Below the pieces are notes generated by a model that saw only the letters and a list, made by a program, of their open reading frames with translations, was not told the DNA's origin and searched no databases. A stretch of DNA of 9,746 nt. It comes from an uncultured Microcaldota archaeon (GTDB lineage: Archaea > Micrarchaeota > Micrarchaeia > Micrarchaeales > Micrarchaeaceae). The stretch lies in contig CAIOIN010000082.1 in NCBI GenBank assembly GCA_903858385.1, positions 1 to 9,746 on the forward strand. The letters are read 5' to 3'. Positions 6,971 to 9,746 of the stretch are shown here, piece after piece. Numbering within the stretch: position 1 is the stretch's first letter; each line of letters opens with the position of its first letter. Made by a program: the position numbers and the translations under genes.

Positions 6971-7807
6971 ATGGACGAGGAAAGCATGGCCTATCTGCTG
7001 CTGTCAATGCTGATACCCATCGCCGCATTGGTGCTCCTGCCGGAGCTCGGCAGCGGCATCTTCATCTTCATAGCCCTAGCTCTGATACTGATGGGCATCG
7101 GCGCGATACTGATCATGAACTGGGTCGACTTCGTGCTCTTCTCGATAGTCACCAACCTGTTCAACATAACCTTCCAGCCCGCAATTGGCTACAAGATAGT
7201 GAGGACGCAGGATGCGATAATGAAAGACGTCAACGGGCTGTTCTACGCTACCGGCTTCATAAGCGCGAACCTGTTCGCATACGTCTTCAAGCAGGAATCT
7301 TCCGAAGACGAATCCGACGAGACCAGGTTCATAAATGCGCCTGGGATATGGGAGCGTGCCATAATGAGCCTGGGATTCCCATTCAAGTTCCACGTGCTTT
7401 CCACTGGCTTGGATGTGCAGAAGGTCAGGGACGAATTGGAAGGCAAGCGATCATACCAGGAGTTCCAGATGTCCAGGGCGATGCAGGGCGGGAACGCCAG
7501 CGAGGTCACCGTGACAGAGCTGCAGAGGACCATAAGCGTTTTACAGGCGCAGATAAACCGCATATCGGAGGGCGAGAAGCCCATTGCCACTGTCATGTAT
7601 GTCGAAACCACCGCGATAGGCGTCAGCGAGAAGGCCGCGCTCGATGCTCTGGAAGCCCAGATAAAGAGCCTGCAGGTATCCCTGGGATCGATGGACGTCG
7701 ACCTGACTAGGATAGTCGGGAGGGAGCTTCACACGCTCTTCGACTTCAACTTCAAGCTGCCGACCGCCAGCGAAGAGGTCGCATCATACTTCAACCAGCA
7801 AAGCTGA
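6971..7807 (+). CDS. VirB3/PrgI-like anchor fused to a VirB4 N-terminal (TraC-like) domain, copy B
   Basis: 278 residues. Helices lie at ~7-24 and 28-50, with a further hydrophobic stretch to ~65. The soluble region follows the order I know for VirB4/TraC N-terminal domains: D81-A-I-M and G89-L-F-Y-A-T-G-F (first strands), then a helix ending S133-L-G-F-P-F-K-F-H-V (the usual 'conserved helix then strand' step), a charged helical insert (~150-200), P204-I-A-T-V-M-Y-V-E (strand), and A222-A-L-D-A-L-E-A-Q leading to G250-R-E-L. It starts one base after the previous stop and precedes the ATPase gene. Predicted role: membrane anchor and N-terminal half of a split VirB4-type motor. In many bacteria and CPR genomes a separate TraC-like protein precedes the ATPase, so the split itself has precedent. 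The membrane-helix fusion and the second copy are the unusual parts. Confidence 0.55.
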   Translation: MDEESMAYLLLSMLIPIAALVLLPELGSGIFIFIALALILMGIGAILIMNWVDFVLFSIVTNLFNITFQPAIGYKIVRTQDAIMKDVNGLFYATGFISANLFAYVFKQESSEDESDETRFINAPGIWERAIMSLGFPFKFHVLSTGLDVQKVRDELEGKRSYQEFQMSRAMQGGNASEVTVTELQRTISVLQAQINRISEGEKPIATVMYVETTAIGVSEKAALDALEAQIKSLQVSLGSMDVDLTRIVGRELHTLFDFNFKLPTASEEVASYFNQQS

Positions 7808-7815
7808 CCAAAAGA

Positions 7816-7824
7816 CACTTTAAG
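7816..7824 (+). promoter_or_regulatory. Possible TATA-like element upstream of the ATPase gene
   Basis: In the 39-base gap 7808-7846, CACTTTAAG lies about 25-30 bases before the ATG at 7847, the distance expected for an archaeal TATA box serving a leaderless transcript. The match is short and the call is tentative. It might give the ATPase separate expression from the membrane genes. Confidence 0.25.
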
Positions 7825-7846
7825 CCGAACACCAAAACTGATAACG

Positions 7847-9370
7847 ATGACAATACTGAAGTTGCAGCACATAATGAGCAACGAGATTGCCAGGAGAGCC
7901 TTCCTCTCCAGGCCTCCAGAGCCGCCAGCAAGCGTTCTGCTGTCAGACCCATTCCAATCGATATACATCGGCACCACCAAGATATTCAAGGTGCCGTTCA
8001 CCTGGTCGTTCATCAACCTCACCAACCCACACATAGCCGTCGTAGGAATAACCGGTTCCGGCAAGAGCTTCTTCGTCAAGACCCTGCTGATAAGGGCGAG
8101 CTATCTGTGGAACACGAACGCGGTCATAATAGACTGGGCCGGCGAATACAAGGCGTGGGTCAAGCAGACCAACGGCATAGTGGTCTCGCTCGGAAAGGGC
8201 GACTATCTCAACATAATGGACCTTTCGGGCATGAAGCCCCTTGACAGGACGAAGCAGATCATAACATCGCTGGACATACTCACGGACATAGCGCTGTATC
8301 CGGAGCAGAAGAGGGTCACCGAAGAGGCGATAGACCAGGCGTATGTCGACGCCGGCTTCATCGCTTCGGAAAAGGCGCCAGATGACAAGGACGCGCCGAC
8401 GCTGAAAGATGTCATAGCCATACTGCAGGAGAAGCTCCAGGAGGGCAAGTACGAATACCCCGCAGAACTGGAGAATGCGATCTACCGCCTCAGGCAGTTT
8501 TCGAAGGAGGGAGAGGATTATTTCGCCAGGAAGAGCACGCTAGATCTGGGCAAGCTCGTAGAGTCGGGGCTTGTTGATATCGACCTCTCCGCGCTGCCCG
8601 ACGAGAGGTTCAGGGCCCTTGCGGCTCTCTTCATACTCCAGACGCTGAAGGAGAAGATGCGCAGCGAGGGCTGGAGCGAGACCAAGGGGCTGAAGGCGCT
8701 TGTAGTCCTCGACGAGGCCTGGAAGGTCGCCAGCGACGAGAAGAGCGATGCGATAACCATAGTCAGAGAGGGCAGGAAATACCAGTTCGGCCTCATAGTC
8801 GCGTCGCAGAACCCGACGGACATAAACGAGGCGATATTCTCAAACGTGGGCACGACGTTCATGCTCAGGATCAAGTTCGAGAAATTCCTAAACTACCTCC
8901 AGGGCTCGATGAACTTTTCCGAGTTCATACGCGAGGAGATAACGAAGTTCGGAGTGGGACAGGCCGCAGTAGAGATGGCCTTTCAGACATCACTCAGGTT
9001 CCCGGGAACGTTCATACTGGAAAAGATACAAGGCGAGGAGCCCCTGTACGTGTATATAATCGACATGTCGGACGTGCTGACGCAAAGCGAGCTGTCCTCA
9101 GGTGCCATACAGCGCGACTACCAATTCGAAAAGGACGAACTTAAAAACAAGTTCATCGAATACAACATAAGCGGAGAGGGCGTGGACAAGATATTCGCTG
9201 CGATGGACGGCCAATCAAGGAGCATAAAGATGCTCGAGTTCGTAGCCGCGCTCAAGGATGCCGGAGTGACCATAGCGAACGTCGTCACCTTCCTGAAGAG
9301 CCTGAGCATAGATGACGTACTCATAACGAGGATAATATCAAACGCGGGTGCCGGAAATGCCCAAATCTAA
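7847..9370 (+). CDS. HerA/VirB4-class translocation ATPase (CedB-like) with C-terminal helical domain
   Basis: 507-residue P-loop ATPase of the HerA/FtsK/VirB4 group. Walker A is G67-I-T-G-S-G-K-S74. The following strand and acidic motif are V93-I-I-D96-W-A-G-E100, typical of DUF87/VirB4 proteins, then L121-N-I-M-D125. A helical lid region (~130-240) follows. Walker B is L285-V-V-L-D289-E290. R307/R310 in V-R-E-G-R-K are candidate arginine fingers, and L317-I-V-A-S-Q321-N-P is the sensor strand. It lacks the large N-terminal domain of full VirB4, which I assign to the two preceding genes. Residues ~430-501 form an extra helical tail that matches the small protein encoded next. Expected to act as a cytoplasmic hexamer powering DNA or protein movement through the membrane proteins encoded upstream. 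CedB is the nearest functional analogue; HerA of DNA repair is unlikely given this context. ATG at 7874 is an alternative start. Confidence 0.85.
   Translation: MTILKLQHIMSNEIARRAFLSRPPEPPASVLLSDPFQSIYIGTTKIFKVPFTWSFINLTNPHIAVVGITGSGKSFFVKTLLIRASYLWNTNAVIIDWAGEYKAWVKQTNGIVVSLGKGDYLNIMDLSGMKPLDRTKQIITSLDILTDIALYPEQKRVTEEAIDQAYVDAGFIASEKAPDDKDAPTLKDVIAILQEKLQEGKYEYPAELENAIYRLRQFSKEGEDYFARKSTLDLGKLVESGLVDIDLSALPDERFRALAALFILQTLKEKMRSEGWSETKGLKALVVLDEAWKVASDEKSDAITIVREGRKYQFGLIVASQNPTDINEAIFSNVGTTFMLRIKFEKFLNYLQGSMNFSEFIREEITKFGVGQAAVEMAFQTSLRFPGTFILEKIQGEEPLYVYIIDMSDVLTQSELSSGAIQRDYQFEKDELKNKFIEYNISGEGVDKIFAAMDGQSRSIKMLEFVAALKDAGVTIANVVTFLKSLSIDDVLITRIISNAGAGNAQI
9346..9350 (+). promoter_or_regulatory. 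Shine-Dalgarno-like GGGTG fixing the start at 9357
   Basis: GGGTG lies six bases before ATG 9357 within the end of the ATPase gene. It favours this ATG over the in-frame GTG at 9348, which overlaps the site itself. Confidence 0.45.
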
Positions 9371-9665
9371 CACGTTCATAATAACGAGGAACGAGCTGAG
9401 GCGCGTGCTAGTAGCGTTCGGCGTCAGCGACAAGAACGCGCAGTCCGTTTTTGCGACGATAGACAAGTCGCACAGGCACATCAACATCATAACCCTCGCT
9501 TCGCTCCTTGAGAAGATGGGTATGAGTAGAGGCATGCTGAGCAACGTACTAAGGCGCATAGGCATGGACGACATAACGATAAACAGCGTGTTCAACATGG
9601 TCGACGAGCAGAAGATAAGCGCCGAGACCGGCAGGCTGTACAACGCCGAGATAGAATCTAGTTGA
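9357..9665 (+). CDS. Small helical protein homologous to the ATPase C-terminal domain
   Basis: 102 residues, overlapping the ATPase gene by 14 bases in another frame. Residues 13-83 align without gaps to ATPase residues 431-501. Shared positions include E13/E431, L14/L432, S24/S442, F32/F450, A33/A451, D36/D454, I42/I460, L51/L469, G55/G473, L65/L483, D71-D72/D489-D490 and I75/I493. The protein also repeats itself: 14-36 matches 61-83 with L, V-L, G, D, S-V-F and D conserved. The helix-loop-helix spacing recalls a degenerate EF-hand, but the calcium ligands are absent. It has no membrane segment and no signal. I infer a soluble partner of the ATPase, competing with or capping its tail domain or substituting for it in the hexamer. 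No known family name is recognised. Confidence 0.65.
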   Translation: MPKSNTFIITRNELRRVLVAFGVSDKNAQSVFATIDKSHRHINIITLASLLEKMGMSRGMLSNVLRRIGMDDITINSVFNMVDEQKISAETGRLYNAEIESS

Positions 9666-9669
9666 TGCT

Positions 9670-9746
9670 ATGAAGGAATCGAAATGCATAATCTGCGGGG
9701 AGGGAAAGAACGGGCTAGAGGTCAGGAATGACCACATAATAGAAGC
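9670..9746 (+). CDS. N-terminal fragment of a CxxC zinc-binding protein (runs off right edge)
   Basis: Starts 4 bases after the previous stop; only 25 full codons are in the window. It begins MKESK then C6-I-I-C-G10, a zinc-knuckle half-site, followed by G15-L-E-V-R and N20-D-H-I-I. Two readings are possible. C-x2-C-G followed about ten residues later by D-H-I recalls the start of an HNH nuclease. Alternatively, similar starts occur in small archaeal zinc-ribbon proteins of unknown role. The second cysteine pair or the catalytic His/Asn needed to decide lies beyond the window. The spacing suggests it belongs to the same operon. Confidence 0.5.
   Translation, partial: MKESKCIICGEGKNGLEVRNDHIIE

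Noticed and set aside
7847..9370. HerA-type DNA-repair helicase (HerA-NurA system)
   Set aside because: No NurA nuclease or Mre11/Rad50 gene is nearby; the neighbours are membrane proteins and VirB4 N-domain-like proteins, favouring a translocation ATPase.
9462..9500. EF-hand calcium site in the small tail-domain protein (D36 to L47)
   Set aside because: Helix-loop-helix spacing is suggestive, but acidic ligands at loop positions 3, 5 and 12 are missing and the loop seems one residue short.
1..9746. CRISPR arrays, tRNA or rRNA genes, insertion-sequence ends
   Set aside because: No regularly spaced direct repeats, no tRNA-like cloverleaf arms and no inverted terminal repeats were seen by eye; almost all of the window is coding.

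Overview
The window reads as archaeal DNA, most likely from a DPANN lineage such as Micrarchaeota. Isoleucine is mostly ATA and arginine often AGG although the DNA is moderately GC-rich. Genes are packed with overlaps or gaps of 0-9 bases, Shine-Dalgarno-like sites of the GGTG type appear before some starts, and the only two longer gaps (about 40 bases) hold A/T-rich TATA-like stretches. Lineage is inferred from style; there is no marker gene here.

Positions 1 to about 140 are different. They lack the archaeal codon style, and on the minus strand they encode the first 47 residues of a protein that looks alphaproteobacterial. This is most likely a chimeric assembly edge, less likely a real insertion, and it cuts the 5' end off the first archaeal gene.

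Positions ~122-6094 hold five consecutive plus-strand genes for polytopic membrane proteins. All five carry a related cytoplasmic-loop signature: an arginine 18 residues before a proline that ends a membrane segment. In the four intact proteins it reads R-[ST]-x3-[ST]-R-x2-G-G with identical spacing. I read them as diverged tandem paralogues comparable to VirB6/TrbL/CedA-type channel subunits. Several carry signal peptides and cysteine-rich outer loops.

Positions 6136-9370 hold the motor. Two same-length paralogous proteins each have two N-terminal membrane helices (VirB3/PrgI-like) followed by a domain resembling the N-terminal (TraC-like) domain of VirB4. They precede a 507-residue HerA/VirB4-class ATPase. 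A 102-residue helical protein (9357-9665) follows, and it aligns without gaps to the C-terminal ~70 residues of the ATPase. A truncated CxxC zinc-binding protein begins at 9670.

Together this looks like one operon, with possible internal promoters, for a minimal type IV secretion-like or Ced/Ted-like DNA or protein translocation machine. It shows multiplied membrane subunits, a split and duplicated VirB4 N-domain, and a detached copy of the ATPase tail domain. No pilin, relaxase, VirD4 coupling protein or outer-membrane components are visible. The substrate and the direction of transport cannot be told from this sequence.
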